This document shows positions 1 through 8,225 of a DNA stretch of 57,080 nt, in pieces. Each line of letters starts with the position of its first letter. Position 1 is the stretch's first letter. The DNA is taken from assembly GCA_031265845.1 (NCBI GenBank), contig JAISCC010000152.1, positions 1 through 57,080 on the forward strand, written 5' to 3'. The notes under the pieces were generated by a model. It was not told the origin of the DNA and made no database searches. It worked only from the letters and a program-made list of their open reading frames with translations. The translations under genes were made by a program, and so were the position numbers. Source of the DNA: Treponema sp. GTDB lineage: Bacteria; Spirochaetota; Spirochaetia; Treponematales; Breznakiellaceae.

Positions 1-558
1 CCGTCTTCACGTGGTTTTATCAAGAAGTGGATGTGGTTTCCCATAACGCAGAAATCCCATAATTGGAAATTGAATTTCCGCTTCGCCTTTTTGACAAAAG
101 AAAGGAAGAGCGCCTTGAATCGCGGCTCAAGAAGAGACATGTCGTCATGGTCAATTTTCGACGTGACGTGATAGGTCGCTCCGTCGTGGAGCGTTCGCAA
201 GCTTCTCATACTTATAATAAGGGATTGTCATGCAAATTGCTTTGGCGTCAGATGCCGACTTGCCAAAAATGTTGAAAATGTTTTGGCATCCGGTTGGTTT
301 TGGTGTCAGACGCCGACTTAGTGGGTCAAGTCTAGCCATTCTTTTAATCCCGCACAAGTACGTCCGCTCCGCGTCTTCCGCCGGAGGCGGAGACGCAAGC
401 GTGTCAAGCATGTCCACCGGTATCGCGGAACATATCTATACGCAGCGTTTGCGCACACTGAATAGGCCGGATGACGCCTCGCGCGTTCCGCCGCTTCGCT
501 TGGGAATACCGCGCAAGAAGGCGTTGACTATCCGGTCAAACTTCCCTACAATACGATC
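1..558. other. Upstream region without a recognisable gene
   Basis: No frame here has a protein I recognise. Two similar segments containing GGCGTCAGATGCC-like and GGTGTCAGACGCC-like near-palindromes lie near 243-257 and 298-313. A GC-rich hairpin (arms 371-382 and 386-396, loop GGA) could be an old terminator. The 3' end holds the promoter of the protease gene at 559. It may be eroded intergenic DNA. Confidence 0.5.
524..552 (+). promoter_or_regulatory. Sigma-A-like promoter abutting the protease ATG
   Basis: TTGACT (524-529), 17-bp spacer and TACAAT (547-552) match a housekeeping promoter. The ATG at 559 lies 6 bases after the -10 box and no Shine-Dalgarno sequence lies between, so transcription should start at or next to the start codon, giving a leaderless mRNA. 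Confidence 0.6.
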
Positions 559-2046
559 ATGCAGAAACAACTCTTTTTTCTTACAAATAAAAAGGCGGCG
601 CCTGTTATCTGGTGGCTTGCTTCCATCGGGTTGGGCGTTGTCCTGATGCTGACGCCGGTTTCTTATGCGGACGCCCAGGGAAATCAAAGTCCACGACAGT
701 ACGGCTCAATAATACAACAGATACTTGAATTTATTCAAAGCCATTATGTTGACGAGATTGACGCCAAGGCGCTTTACGAAGGCGCCATGAACGGAATGTT
801 CAACGCGCTTGGGGATCCGCATTCGAACTTTTTGTCCTCACGGGAAATGATGGATTTAACCGACACGACTTCGGGCAACTTCGGGGGCGTTGGTTTGTAT
901 ATTTCAAAGCCAATTGAGGCGAAAGACGGAAATCCCCCGTATGTTGAAGTGGCCGCTCCTATGGAAGACACGCCCGGCTGGCGCGCGGGAATCAACGCCG
1001 GAGACCTCATCATCAAGATTGACGGCGAGCCGACCGATGAACTCACTATGGACGAGGTGCTTGAGCGGCTGCGCGGCAAGCCCGACTCCGATGTTGCGCT
1101 GCTTATCCGGCGGGGAGCGAACATTGAATTTCCGGTGACGATTACAAGAGCCATTATTGAAGTGCCAACCGCAAAATACGCCATGATAGGCGATACGGGC
1201 TACCTCAAGCTCCTTACATTCACCCCCATGACCAGCGAGCGGGCGAAAGAGGCGCTGGCGTATTTCCATGCGCATAATTACAAGGCGCTTATCCTTGATG
1301 TGCGGAACAATTACGGCGGGCTTCTCAACGCGGCGATTGACATCTGTGATTTGTTTCTGGACGGTGGCGTTGTGGTCAGCACCAAGTCCCGAATACCGAG
1401 GGAAAACCGCGTCTTCTACGCTAGAAAGGACGCTGCGGTTCCCGCTGACATGCCGATTATTGCGCTTATCAACAGTGCGTCCGCGTCAGCGTCGGAGATC
1501 GTCGCAGGCGCGTTGAAGGACAGGGGCAGGGCGTATCTTGTAGGCGAGAAATCCTATGGAAAAGGATCGGTGCAACAGGTCTTCCCGATACAGGGTAGCG
1601 GAGACGGGTACAAAATCACGGTTGCGCGGTATTACACGCCAAGCGATGTGAATATCGACAAAATCGGCGTCCCGCCCGACAGGGAGGTGAAAGCCGCCGA
1701 ATTCACCGAGGAGGATGCGCCGAGCCTCAAGGCGCTTATTGAGGCGAACGAGATTCCGGCGTATGTAAAAGAGCATCCGGAGCTTTCATTCGCGGATATA
1801 AACGCTTATGCGGAGCAGTTAAGCGCGAAATACTCTCTTGACGCGAAATTGTTGCGTATTCTTATTAGAAACGAGCAGAATCGTATGACGGTTGCGCCGG
1901 TGTACGATCTTGACTACGATGTTCAGTTGCGGGAAGCGGTGAATATTATCAATGGAGGCTCGTATAAACAACTGATGCGGGGTACAAAGACCCTTAAACA
2001 ACTGCAAGACGAGGCTGAAACAGAGGATATGCCGACAGCCTCATGA
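559..2046 (+). CDS. C-terminal processing peptidase (S41 family, PDZ domain)
   Basis: A 495-residue periplasmic or exported serine protease that trims C-termini of envelope proteins (CtpA/Prc family). A hydrophobic N-terminal segment at about residues 14-34 acts as signal or anchor. A PDZ domain spans about 105-190, with a GVGLYI-type carboxylate-binding loop. The S41 domain follows; the catalytic serine is S312 in SASASE and the general-base lysine is K335 in YGKGSVQ. A C-terminal tail of about 120 residues follows. The start is fixed by the -10 box 6 bases upstream. The stop overlaps the rsmE ATG (ATGA), so the two are translationally coupled. The family assignment is secure; the substrate is unknown. 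Confidence 0.93.
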   Translation: MQKQLFFLTNKKAAPVIWWLASIGLGVVLMLTPVSYADAQGNQSPRQYGSIIQQILEFIQSHYVDEIDAKALYEGAMNGMFNALGDPHSNFLSSREMMDLTDTTSGNFGGVGLYISKPIEAKDGNPPYVEVAAPMEDTPGWRAGINAGDLIIKIDGEPTDELTMDEVLERLRGKPDSDVALLIRRGANIEFPVTITRAIIEVPTAKYAMIGDTGYLKLLTFTPMTSERAKEALAYFHAHNYKALILDVRNNYGGLLNAAIDICDLFLDGGVVVSTKSRIPRENRVFYARKDAAVPADMPIIALINSASASASEIVAGALKDRGRAYLVGEKSYGKGSVQQVFPIQGSGDGYKITVARYYTPSDVNIDKIGVPPDREVKAAEFTEEDAPSLKALIEANEIPAYVKEHPELSFADINAYAEQLSAKYSLDAKLLRILIRNEQNRMTVAPVYDLDYDVQLREAVNIINGGSYKQLMRGTKTLKQLQDEAETEDMPTAS

Positions 2047-2828
2047 AACAATTCCTTCTGCCGCGTCCGGTCGGCGCTCATGGGGTGGTGCGATTGACCG
2101 GCGATGATTACCGCTACCTGGCGAGGGTCAGGCGTTTGAGCGAAGGCGATGTATTCACAGCGCGTTTGCCGGACGGAACCGAAACCCGCGCGCTGGTGCA
2201 AGCCGTGTACAGCGACGCCATTGTCTGCGAATGTCTCGCGCCTGCCGAGCGGATGGCGGGATCGCCTCTGCCGCCCATAGTCCTTTTTCAGGCGTTGCCC
2301 AAAGGCGCCAAAATAGACCAAATCGTCCGGCAGGCGGCGGAAGGCGGGGTTGCGGAGATTATTCCCTTTGTTTCCGCATACACCGTGCCGAAATTAAAAG
2401 GAGCGGAAGGAACCGCCGGAAAGATCGCCCGGTGGAAGCGGATCGTTAAAGAGGCGCGTCAGCAAAGCGGCTCCGCTGTTGAGACCGGCGTGAGAGAGGC
2501 GTGTACGTTTGACGCTGTTTTTTCCCACTGGGAAACTATCAAAATGCGGCGCAAAAATCCGGCGGGCGTCCTGCTTCATCAGGAGCCGTTTGCGAAGAAC
2601 GGCAGCTTTCACCGCTGTCTTGCGGGAAACCCTGATTGTGTCGTTGCAGTTGTGGGTCCGGAAGGGGGATTTTCCCCGGAAGAAGCCGAACGGTTCGTAC
2701 AGGCGGGTTTCACGCCTCTTGTCATAGGGGCAAATGTGCTGAGAGCCGAAACCGCCGCCGTATATGCGGTCGCCGCAATTCGTATCTTACTTTTGGAGAG
2801 TGCAGAATGGATGCCGAAAACTTCGTAG
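2043..2828 (+). CDS. rsmE: 16S rRNA (uracil(1498)-N(3))-methyltransferase
   Basis: A 261-residue SPOUT-class methyltransferase that methylates N3 of U1498 in helix 44 of 16S rRNA using S-adenosylmethionine. The N-terminal PUA-like RNA-binding part (about 1-70) contains the family pattern around HGVVRLTGDDYRYLARVRR. The knotted SAM-binding region carries GPEGGFSPEE (about 204-213) and LRAETAAVYA near the C-terminus, both diagnostic. Length is typical. The start overlaps the upstream protease stop by 4 bases, and the 3' end overlaps the next gene by 22 bases, so this is part of a tightly packed operon. Confidence 0.95.
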   Translation: MKQFLLPRPVGAHGVVRLTGDDYRYLARVRRLSEGDVFTARLPDGTETRALVQAVYSDAIVCECLAPAERMAGSPLPPIVLFQALPKGAKIDQIVRQAAEGGVAEIIPFVSAYTVPKLKGAEGTAGKIARWKRIVKEARQQSGSAVETGVREACTFDAVFSHWETIKMRRKNPAGVLLHQEPFAKNGSFHRCLAGNPDCVVAVVGPEGGFSPEEAERFVQAGFTPLVIGANVLRAETAAVYAVAAIRILLLESAEWMPKTS

Positions 2829-3595
2829 CGCAGGCAAAAGAACGGATAAATCTGTTGAATGTGCCGATAGATATTGTTGAAAAAGAAAATCTACCTATTA
2901 TTATTGGCGACTTGGTGGAAAGTGGAGACGCCAAACACATCGTGCTGTTGTCTCTATGGGATTTGCTTTGGGCGCGGCGGAACAACGAATATCGTTCATA
3001 CGTGCTTAACGCAGATCTGATTATCCCCATATCGAAAAGTTTAGTCAACGGTTCGCGCTTCTTGCTTGGCAAAGAGCCGATTCGGTACATGCCGTTTAAT
3101 TTCATTATCGCGCTTCTTTCCTTGCTTGAAATTCGGGAGCTGTCGGTGTACCTTATGGGCGCAAAGAAAAAAGTCCTCGAGAAAGCTGAAAAAAATGTCA
3201 AGCATACCTTTCCGCGCCTGCAAATAGTGGGGCGCTACGCCGGACGTTTCAGAAAGAACAGAGAAGACGCCATTCTCGAAGCCATACGGAAAGCCGCGCC
3301 GTCGCTTGTGCTTGTCGGCAAGGGCGTTCAGGGCGAGGAACTGTGGATACAGCGCAAGGGCGGCAAACTGGGTCCTGGCATCCGGCTCTGGTGCAGCGAC
3401 ATGTACGAAGTTTTTGCGAACAAGAGGCGCCATCCGACAGAACACACGTTTAAGCATGGGCTTGAATGGGTTGAATTCTGCTTAAAAAAACCGGTGTATC
3501 TCTTGCGGCTGTTTTCGTACGTCTACTATATGATTCTTCTGTTATTCTATAGACTTTTCAAAAACAAGAAAGGTGTTCCGGCAAAGGAACAGTAG
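2807..3595 (+). CDS. WecG/TagA/CpsF-like glycosyltransferase, divergent
   Basis: A 262-residue protein resembling WecG/TagA family (GT26) glycosyltransferases, which add a sugar to a lipid-linked precursor of surface polymers. Matching parts are NADLIIPISK, the segment FPRLQIVGRYAGRF (about 140-153), then a PSLVLVGKGVQGEELWIQ-type segment corresponding to the usual VGLGxPKQExWI. The usual PDGxG motif reads PISKS, so the acceptor-site residues look altered. A hydrophobic segment near the C-terminus (about 226-250) with a basic tail suggests membrane attachment. The ATG at 2807 has GGAGAG upstream and overlaps the rsmE end; the open frame continues upstream but without family similarity. Membership is fairly sure; activity is not. 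Confidence 0.7.
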   Translation: MDAENFVAQAKERINLLNVPIDIVEKENLPIIIGDLVESGDAKHIVLLSLWDLLWARRNNEYRSYVLNADLIIPISKSLVNGSRFLLGKEPIRYMPFNFIIALLSLLEIRELSVYLMGAKKKVLEKAEKNVKHTFPRLQIVGRYAGRFRKNREDAILEAIRKAAPSLVLVGKGVQGEELWIQRKGGKLGPGIRLWCSDMYEVFANKRRHPTEHTFKHGLEWVEFCLKKPVYLLRLFSYVYYMILLLFYRLFKNKKGVPAKEQ

Positions 3596-3598
3596 AAG

Positions 3599-4990
3599 AT
3601 GGCGATGCATGCACCCTATATGCGGCCTGTAACAATAGCCGCGCCAGACATTGTTGCGCCTGAACCTCACGTTTCCCCGTGTGCGCGGTTGCTGTGCCGT
3701 CTGGTTGGACGGTTGTATCTGCGCCAATTTATTGGCGGCGCGAAAGCCGAAGCGCGCGGGGAAGAGCATCTGATTGAAAGTTTTACCCGCGCCTTCAAAA
3801 ACGAAAGCCGTTGCATCGCGGCTTTTCTGCACCCAAATGGCGCGGAGCCGCAAATACTGGAGTGGTTCACCCTGTCTCGCCTCAAGGCGCTTGCCGGAAA
3901 AGCGGGCGCCGTATGCGCGGTTCAGCCCCACCTTAGATTTGTGCATGGCTACGAAGTCTTGCGCTGGGGCGGGGCGCTCGCCCGATTTATTCTTCCACGG
4001 ATCGGCGCTATGCCCGTGTACCACGCGAAATTTGACTCGCACAGCATGGAATGTATCTACAAGGCTTTGACGGACGGACCTTATCCGGTAGCCATCGCCC
4101 CGGAAGGACAGGTTTCTTACTTTTCAGACCGGACGCCCCATCTGGAACAAGGTCCGGTGCGCATAGGGTTCACGGTGGCGGAACGGCTTGAAAAAAGCGG
4201 CAGGCTGTGTCCGGTTGAGATATTGCCGGTCTCGGTGCAGTATTGTTATAATGCGGGCGCGGTTCGTGCGGCTCGCGCCAAGAAGTCCATGGAAAAACTG
4301 TTGCGGCGCGTTGAACGGTGCGTCGGGGTGGAAAGCCGCAAAGAACGGCGGGGGGTGGTGATTCCGATTGAAGAAAGGCTGCTCCTGTGCAGGGAACTCA
4401 TCCTTGAAAAAAACGAAGCGCGTTATGGCATAAAAGCTGGCGAGAAAGCGGATAATTTTGCCGGGCGGGTTGACGCTCTTATAGAGAAATGTTTGGACCG
4501 CACCGAAAAGACGCTTGATGTAACGAAGCAGGGCGGCGTTTTTGCCAGAATGTACTACCTGCGGCAGGTATGCTGGGATCGCATCTTCATTGCGGGGAAA
4601 ACATCGCTGGACGACATGGTTCAACTTGACCGTTCAATAGTAGACCTCAACGCGGGCGAAGCGTGGCATGCGAGCCGCCACCTTGAAATAGTTGACTTTG
4701 TGTGGTATCTCCGCTGTGCGCCGGTACCTGCGGCGGAGAGTCCGCTGTATCAGCAGGTTGAATATGTGCAGAACCTGTGGGACTTTGCGAACCGGACTAT
4801 GGGCGGCGTTTTTGGAACAAGAAAGCTCATTCATCCGTACAAGGTGATTGTCAAAACATCCGCCCCTATTAATCTGAGCGACCATCTTGACGCTTATCAT
4901 CGCGGCAGAAAAGAAACCGTGAAAAAAGTGATGGCTGAACTGGAGGAAAAATTTTTTGATCTGGCAAATAGCAGAGAGGAAGCGGAGTGA
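3599..4990 (+). CDS. PlsC-like lysophospholipid acyltransferase
   Basis: A 463-residue protein with two motifs of glycerolipid acyltransferases: an HPNGAE segment (about residue 81-86) in place of the usual HX4D, and APEGQ (about 169-173) corresponding to the FPEGTR phosphate-binding motif. This points to acyl transfer to a lysophospholipid or related lipid at the membrane. The HX4E in place of HX4D is unusual. The C-terminal 200 residues are not part of the catalytic domain and contain no motif I recognise. It starts 3 bases after the glycosyltransferase, so both may serve the same envelope pathway. A second in-frame ATG at 3605 is an alternative start. Confidence 0.72.
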   Translation: MAMHAPYMRPVTIAAPDIVAPEPHVSPCARLLCRLVGRLYLRQFIGGAKAEARGEEHLIESFTRAFKNESRCIAAFLHPNGAEPQILEWFTLSRLKALAGKAGAVCAVQPHLRFVHGYEVLRWGGALARFILPRIGAMPVYHAKFDSHSMECIYKALTDGPYPVAIAPEGQVSYFSDRTPHLEQGPVRIGFTVAERLEKSGRLCPVEILPVSVQYCYNAGAVRAARAKKSMEKLLRRVERCVGVESRKERRGVVIPIEERLLLCRELILEKNEARYGIKAGEKADNFAGRVDALIEKCLDRTEKTLDVTKQGGVFARMYYLRQVCWDRIFIAGKTSLDDMVQLDRSIVDLNAGEAWHASRHLEIVDFVWYLRCAPVPAAESPLYQQVEYVQNLWDFANRTMGGVFGTRKLIHPYKVIVKTSAPINLSDHLDAYHRGRKETVKKVMAELEEKFFDLANSREEAE

Positions 4991-4997
4991 GAACCAG

Positions 4998-5900
4998 ATG
5001 ATTCGTTGCATGAAAGCGGCGAGAGTGTCCACATTGTTGTGTATATTTTTTGTCCTGTCGTGCCCAAAACCGGATTCATCCTCAACAAAGCCGGTTATCG
5101 CGGTGAGCGTCTTGCCGCAGGCATGGTTTGTGGAGCAGATTGCGCGGGAGTCCGGCTTCGCTTTTGACATCCTGACGCTTGCGGGTCCCGGACAGAATCC
5201 CCACACCTTTGAGCCGAGTCCGAAACAGTTGGAATCGTTGGCGCGGGCTAAAGTCTGGATGCTTTCTGGCTCTGAATTCGAGATAAGCCTGCGTCCGAAA
5301 GTGGAAAAACTCTTCAAAAATCTTGTTATAGTTGACGGCACTCAAGGGGTGCGTTTCAGGACGCTTGAACCCGGCGTTGTTGGCGAGGATGACGGCATTG
5401 ACAGACATTCGTGGCTTGGAAGGGAACCCGCGAAGATACTCGCGGCGCATATCAGGGATCAGCTTTCCACGCTTGACAAGGACAACGCGGGTCTGTATGA
5501 ACGGAATTGCCAAGAGCTTGCCGCAAGAATCGACGCGGAATTTGAGTCTTTGCGGCAGGAGCTTGCGCCGCTGAGCGGGAAGCCGGTGTTTGTGTACCAC
5601 CCGGCCTTCGGGTATTTTCTCGATGAATTCAACATCAGGCAGGAGGCTGTGGAAACCGGCGGCAAAGAGCCTGGCCCGCAGGCGCTCAACACGCTTGTTG
5701 AAAAAGCCGGACGGGAAAAGCCCGCCGCTATTTTTGTGCAGACTCAGTTTCCCGCCGCGACCGCGAAAACAGTGGCGGACGCGACCGGCGCGGCAGTCGT
5801 CGCGCTTGATCCCCTTTCCCGCGACTGGCTTGAAAATATCAGGGCAATGGGGGAAGCGCTGAAAAGGAGTGCGCGCGCCTATGATACGCCACTCAACTAA
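4998..5900 (+). CDS. znuA: Zinc/manganese-type ABC transporter substrate-binding lipoprotein
   Basis: A 300-residue cluster A-I metal-binding protein. The N-terminus has a lipoprotein signal with lipobox FVLSC (Cys22). Expected metal ligands are visible: H69 in NPHTFEP, H137 in DRHSW, H201 in YHPAF and D271 in ALDPLSRDW, the three-His-one-Asp set seen in ZnuA/TroA proteins. The His-rich loop of many ZnuA proteins is absent, so zinc versus manganese cannot be settled. The ATG at 4998 begins just after the acyltransferase stop; a start at 5010 is also possible. The downstream ATPase and permease genes overlap it, forming a complete importer. Confidence 0.88.
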   Translation: MIRCMKAARVSTLLCIFFVLSCPKPDSSSTKPVIAVSVLPQAWFVEQIARESGFAFDILTLAGPGQNPHTFEPSPKQLESLARAKVWMLSGSEFEISLRPKVEKLFKNLVIVDGTQGVRFRTLEPGVVGEDDGIDRHSWLGREPAKILAAHIRDQLSTLDKDNAGLYERNCQELAARIDAEFESLRQELAPLSGKPVFVYHPAFGYFLDEFNIRQEAVETGGKEPGPQALNTLVEKAGREKPAAIFVQTQFPAATAKTVADATGAAVVALDPLSRDWLENIRAMGEALKRSARAYDTPLN

Positions 5901-6621
5901 AGACATTGTTCTGCGTTTTGACAATGTTTCCTTCTCTTACGGTGAAACGAAAGCGCTGGATGCGGCGAGCTTCCATGTACATCAGGGGGAGTTCATCGCG
6001 CTGGTCGGCGCGAACGGCGCGGGCAAGACCACCGCGCTTAAACTGACGCTGGGTCTTGAGCGTCCGCAAAGCGGAAGCGTTTTTCTTTTCGGTGAAACCG
6101 GAAACACGCCGGGTATAGACAAAGCGGGTTATGTGCCTCAGCAAGCGGCGTATGACAAGGCGTTTCCCGTGAGCGTTGAAGGCGTTGTCAGAATGGGGCG
6201 GTTGCGTTCCCTTTCAAGAAAGTTCACCGATGAGGATAGAGCGGCGGTTGCGGAGGCGCTTGAACAAGTGGGGCTTCATCACTTGGCGAAACGTCCATAC
6301 AACGCGCTTTCAGGCGGCGAGCGGCGGCGGGTGTCGCTCGCCCGCGCGCTTGCTTCAAAGCCGCCGTTGCTTATTTTGGATGAACCCACCGCGAACATGG
6401 ACGCGGAAAGCGAAGCGCGGCTTTTTCATACGCTCGGCGATCTCAAGGGAATCTCCACGATCCTCATCGTTACGCATGATCGTGATTTTGTGTCGGCTCT
6501 TGTTGACAGAGCGCTGTGCATTGAGAAAGGCAAGATCGTTCAGCATGAACTCGGCGCCGTGGATCAGAAAAATCTGCACGTTCTGCATGAAGAAAGTGTT
6601 CCGGGGGACGCTTGCCTATGA
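5881..6621 (+). CDS. znuC: Metal ABC transporter ATP-binding protein
   Basis: A 246-residue ATPase of the zinc/manganese importer, located on the inner face of the cytoplasmic membrane. Walker A is GANGAGKT (43-50), the signature is LSGGERRR (about 144-151), Walker B is LLILDEPTA, and the H-loop is VTHD. Length is typical. The gene overlaps the end of znuA by 20 bases. An upstream in-frame GTG at 5869 sits inside the AAGGAG ribosome site, so the ATG at 5881 is preferred. The stop overlaps the znuB ATG. Confidence 0.93.
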   Translation: MIRHSTKDIVLRFDNVSFSYGETKALDAASFHVHQGEFIALVGANGAGKTTALKLTLGLERPQSGSVFLFGETGNTPGIDKAGYVPQQAAYDKAFPVSVEGVVRMGRLRSLSRKFTDEDRAAVAEALEQVGLHHLAKRPYNALSGGERRRVSLARALASKPPLLILDEPTANMDAESEARLFHTLGDLKGISTILIVTHDRDFVSALVDRALCIEKGKIVQHELGAVDQKNLHVLHEESVPGDACL

Positions 6622-7460
6622 CTTCGTTTTTTTCCGCTTTTTTCAATCCCGAATTTCCTTTTATCAGAAACGCCTTTTTTGCCGGACTTTTGTCTTCCAT
6701 CTTGTTCGGCGTGATAGGCTCTCTCGTAACGGTGCGGCGCATCGCAAGTCTCGCGGGCGCGATCTCCCACGCCGCGCTGGGCGGCATAGGCATGGCGCTG
6801 TTTTTGTCCGCGGCGCGCATAGTCCCGAATTTTTCCCCTCTGTTGGGAGCGTTGATCTTTGCGGCGTTGTCCGCCTGCGTCATCGGTTTTGTTTCGCTCA
6901 AGGCGAAACAGCGGGAAGACACGGTTATCAACGCGATCTGGGCAATCGGCATGAGTATTGGCGTGGTCTTCATGGCGAAAACGCCGGGTTATACGGATCC
7001 TTCAACCTATCTTTTCGGCAACATCCTGCTCATCTCAACCCGCGACCTGTCGCTTCTTGCGATACTGGACTGCATTGTCATCGCGCTTGCGTGGCGGTTC
7101 TATCCGCAAATCGAAGCGTCGTCTTTTGACGAAGAATTCGCCCGCGTCCGCCGCGTACCTGTCGCCGCCGTGTTTCTGATATTGCTTCTCATCACGGCGA
7201 CAGCCATAGTGTTGCTCCAGAGTTTTGTCGGCATTGTTATGGTTATAGCCATGCTCACTCTGCCCGCCGGCACAGCGTCTTTCGCTAAAAGCGTGAAAAG
7301 CCTCTCCATGATGATGCTGGCAAGCGGCGTTCTTTCAGCGCTTTTTTCCATGATTGGGCTTGTTCTCGGCTGGATGTTTGACCTGCCGGTGGGCGCGATG
7401 ACGGTCATCACATCAGGAGCGGTTTTTCTCATCGCTTCGGTGATACGGGCGAAGCGGTAA
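6618..7460 (+). CDS. znuB: Metal ABC transporter permease
   Basis: A 280-residue integral membrane protein of the ABC-3 permease family, the channel of the zinc/manganese importer. About eight hydrophobic segments run through it, with the family pattern ISHAALGGIG near residues 50-60 where the ATPase coupling helix is expected. The start overlaps the znuC stop as ATGA. No metalloregulator gene (Fur/Zur or TroR type) is adjacent. Confidence 0.93.
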   Translation: MTSFFSAFFNPEFPFIRNAFFAGLLSSILFGVIGSLVTVRRIASLAGAISHAALGGIGMALFLSAARIVPNFSPLLGALIFAALSACVIGFVSLKAKQREDTVINAIWAIGMSIGVVFMAKTPGYTDPSTYLFGNILLISTRDLSLLAILDCIVIALAWRFYPQIEASSFDEEFARVRRVPVAAVFLILLLITATAIVLLQSFVGIVMVIAMLTLPAGTASFAKSVKSLSMMMLASGVLSALFSMIGLVLGWMFDLPVGAMTVITSGAVFLIASVIRAKR

Positions 7461-7599
7461 GCGCTTGCCATCCGCGCAATGCGATGGCTTCCACTCATTT
7501 CTAAAAAACGCGGAACAAGGCGCTTCCGGCGCGAGCCGCGCCGCGCAGTCCACATTCAACGCCATCACCGCGAAATCAAGCGCCGGTTTATTCACTTGG

Positions 7600-8116
7600 G
7601 GTAAATACCCCGCCCCTTGTGGCGGTTGAAAACAAGGTACCGGTGTTGCCATATCACATGGCATGTCCTGCGAAGTATAGGCGTGTGGCAATTAGCGGGG
7701 AAGTGGATGAAACGCTGAAAGAAGTGTGTGAAGAGATCAGCGAGAGATATGAGATACCATTTTTGGATATAGGGACAGAGGGGGATCATGCGCATTTTCT
7801 GGCGCAATCAGTTCCGGCGTATAGTCCGACAAAAATAGTGGCAACGATAAAAAGCGTAATCGCGAGAGAAATATTCTTGAAACATCCGGAAGTAAAGAAA
7901 AAGCTGTGGGGAGGGGAATTTTGGACAGACGGACATTTTATAAGTGCGGCAAGCGAACATGGCGACGAATGCGTGAGAGCAAACTATGTCAAATCACAAG
8001 GGGCAGAAGAACAATACAAACAATTGTGTAAGATGACAGACGAGTCACAGCCGTCTTTGTTTGACTGGTTTCCAAACAAAAATCTTAAAATACTCCGCCC
8101 CTTGGGGCGGGGGTTT
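7600..8116 (+). mobile_element. IS200-type insertion sequence
   Basis: A compact element with one transposase gene and no long terminal inverted repeats. Both ends carry the subterminal hairpins expected of the family. The left hairpin has arms CCGCC (7610-7614) and GGCGG (7621-7625). The right one has CCGCCCC (8095-8101) and GGGGCGG (8104-8110), followed by GGG and six T, which doubles as a terminator. Both are preceded by AAATAC(C/T)C. Exact cleavage points cannot be read from one copy. It sits between znuB and the LysM lipoprotein gene. Confidence 0.75.
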
Positions 8117-8191
8117 TTTATTCGACATTCGGGGCTTGGAAAACAATTTTTTGAAAATTTTACTGATATAAAATGGTGGATTATGATATAA
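7619..8191 (+). CDS. tnpA: IS200/IS605-family transposase TnpA
   Basis: A single-strand DNA transposase of the Y1/HUH type. The N-terminal part carries NKVPVLPYHMACPAKYRR, the usual family start. The metal-binding histidines are in GDHAHFLA and the nucleophilic tyrosine is in RANYVKSQG. The homologous part ends at about SLFDWF near 8080. The frame has no stop there and runs through the right-end hairpin to a TAA at 8189 in flanking DNA, adding about 37 unrelated residues. The start is probably the GTG at 7619, inside the left-end hairpin. The motifs are intact, so it may still be active. Confidence 0.82.
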   Translation: MAVENKVPVLPYHMACPAKYRRVAISGEVDETLKEVCEEISERYEIPFLDIGTEGDHAHFLAQSVPAYSPTKIVATIKSVIAREIFLKHPEVKKKLWGGEFWTDGHFISAASEHGDECVRANYVKSQGAEEQYKQLCKMTDESQPSLFDWFPNKNLKILRPLGRGFFIRHSGLGKQFFENFTDIKWWIMI

Positions 8192-8192
8192 T
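8187..8192 (+). promoter_or_regulatory. Extended -10 box of the LysM lipoprotein gene
   Basis: TGATATAAT (8184-8192) is an extended -10 (TGn before TATAAT). A weak -35 (TGATAT, 8164-8169) sits 17 bp upstream. A leader of about 27 bases with GGAGG precedes the ATG at 8226. This promoter lies just outside the IS element. Confidence 0.5.
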
Positions 8193-8225
8193 AAAGATTA
8201 TTATTCTTGTAGTGGAGGAACATTA

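Noticed and set aside
3599..4990. Acyltransferase considered as plsB or a lipid A acyltransferase
   Set aside because: Only the two short PlsC-type motifs are visible; a finer assignment is not supported.
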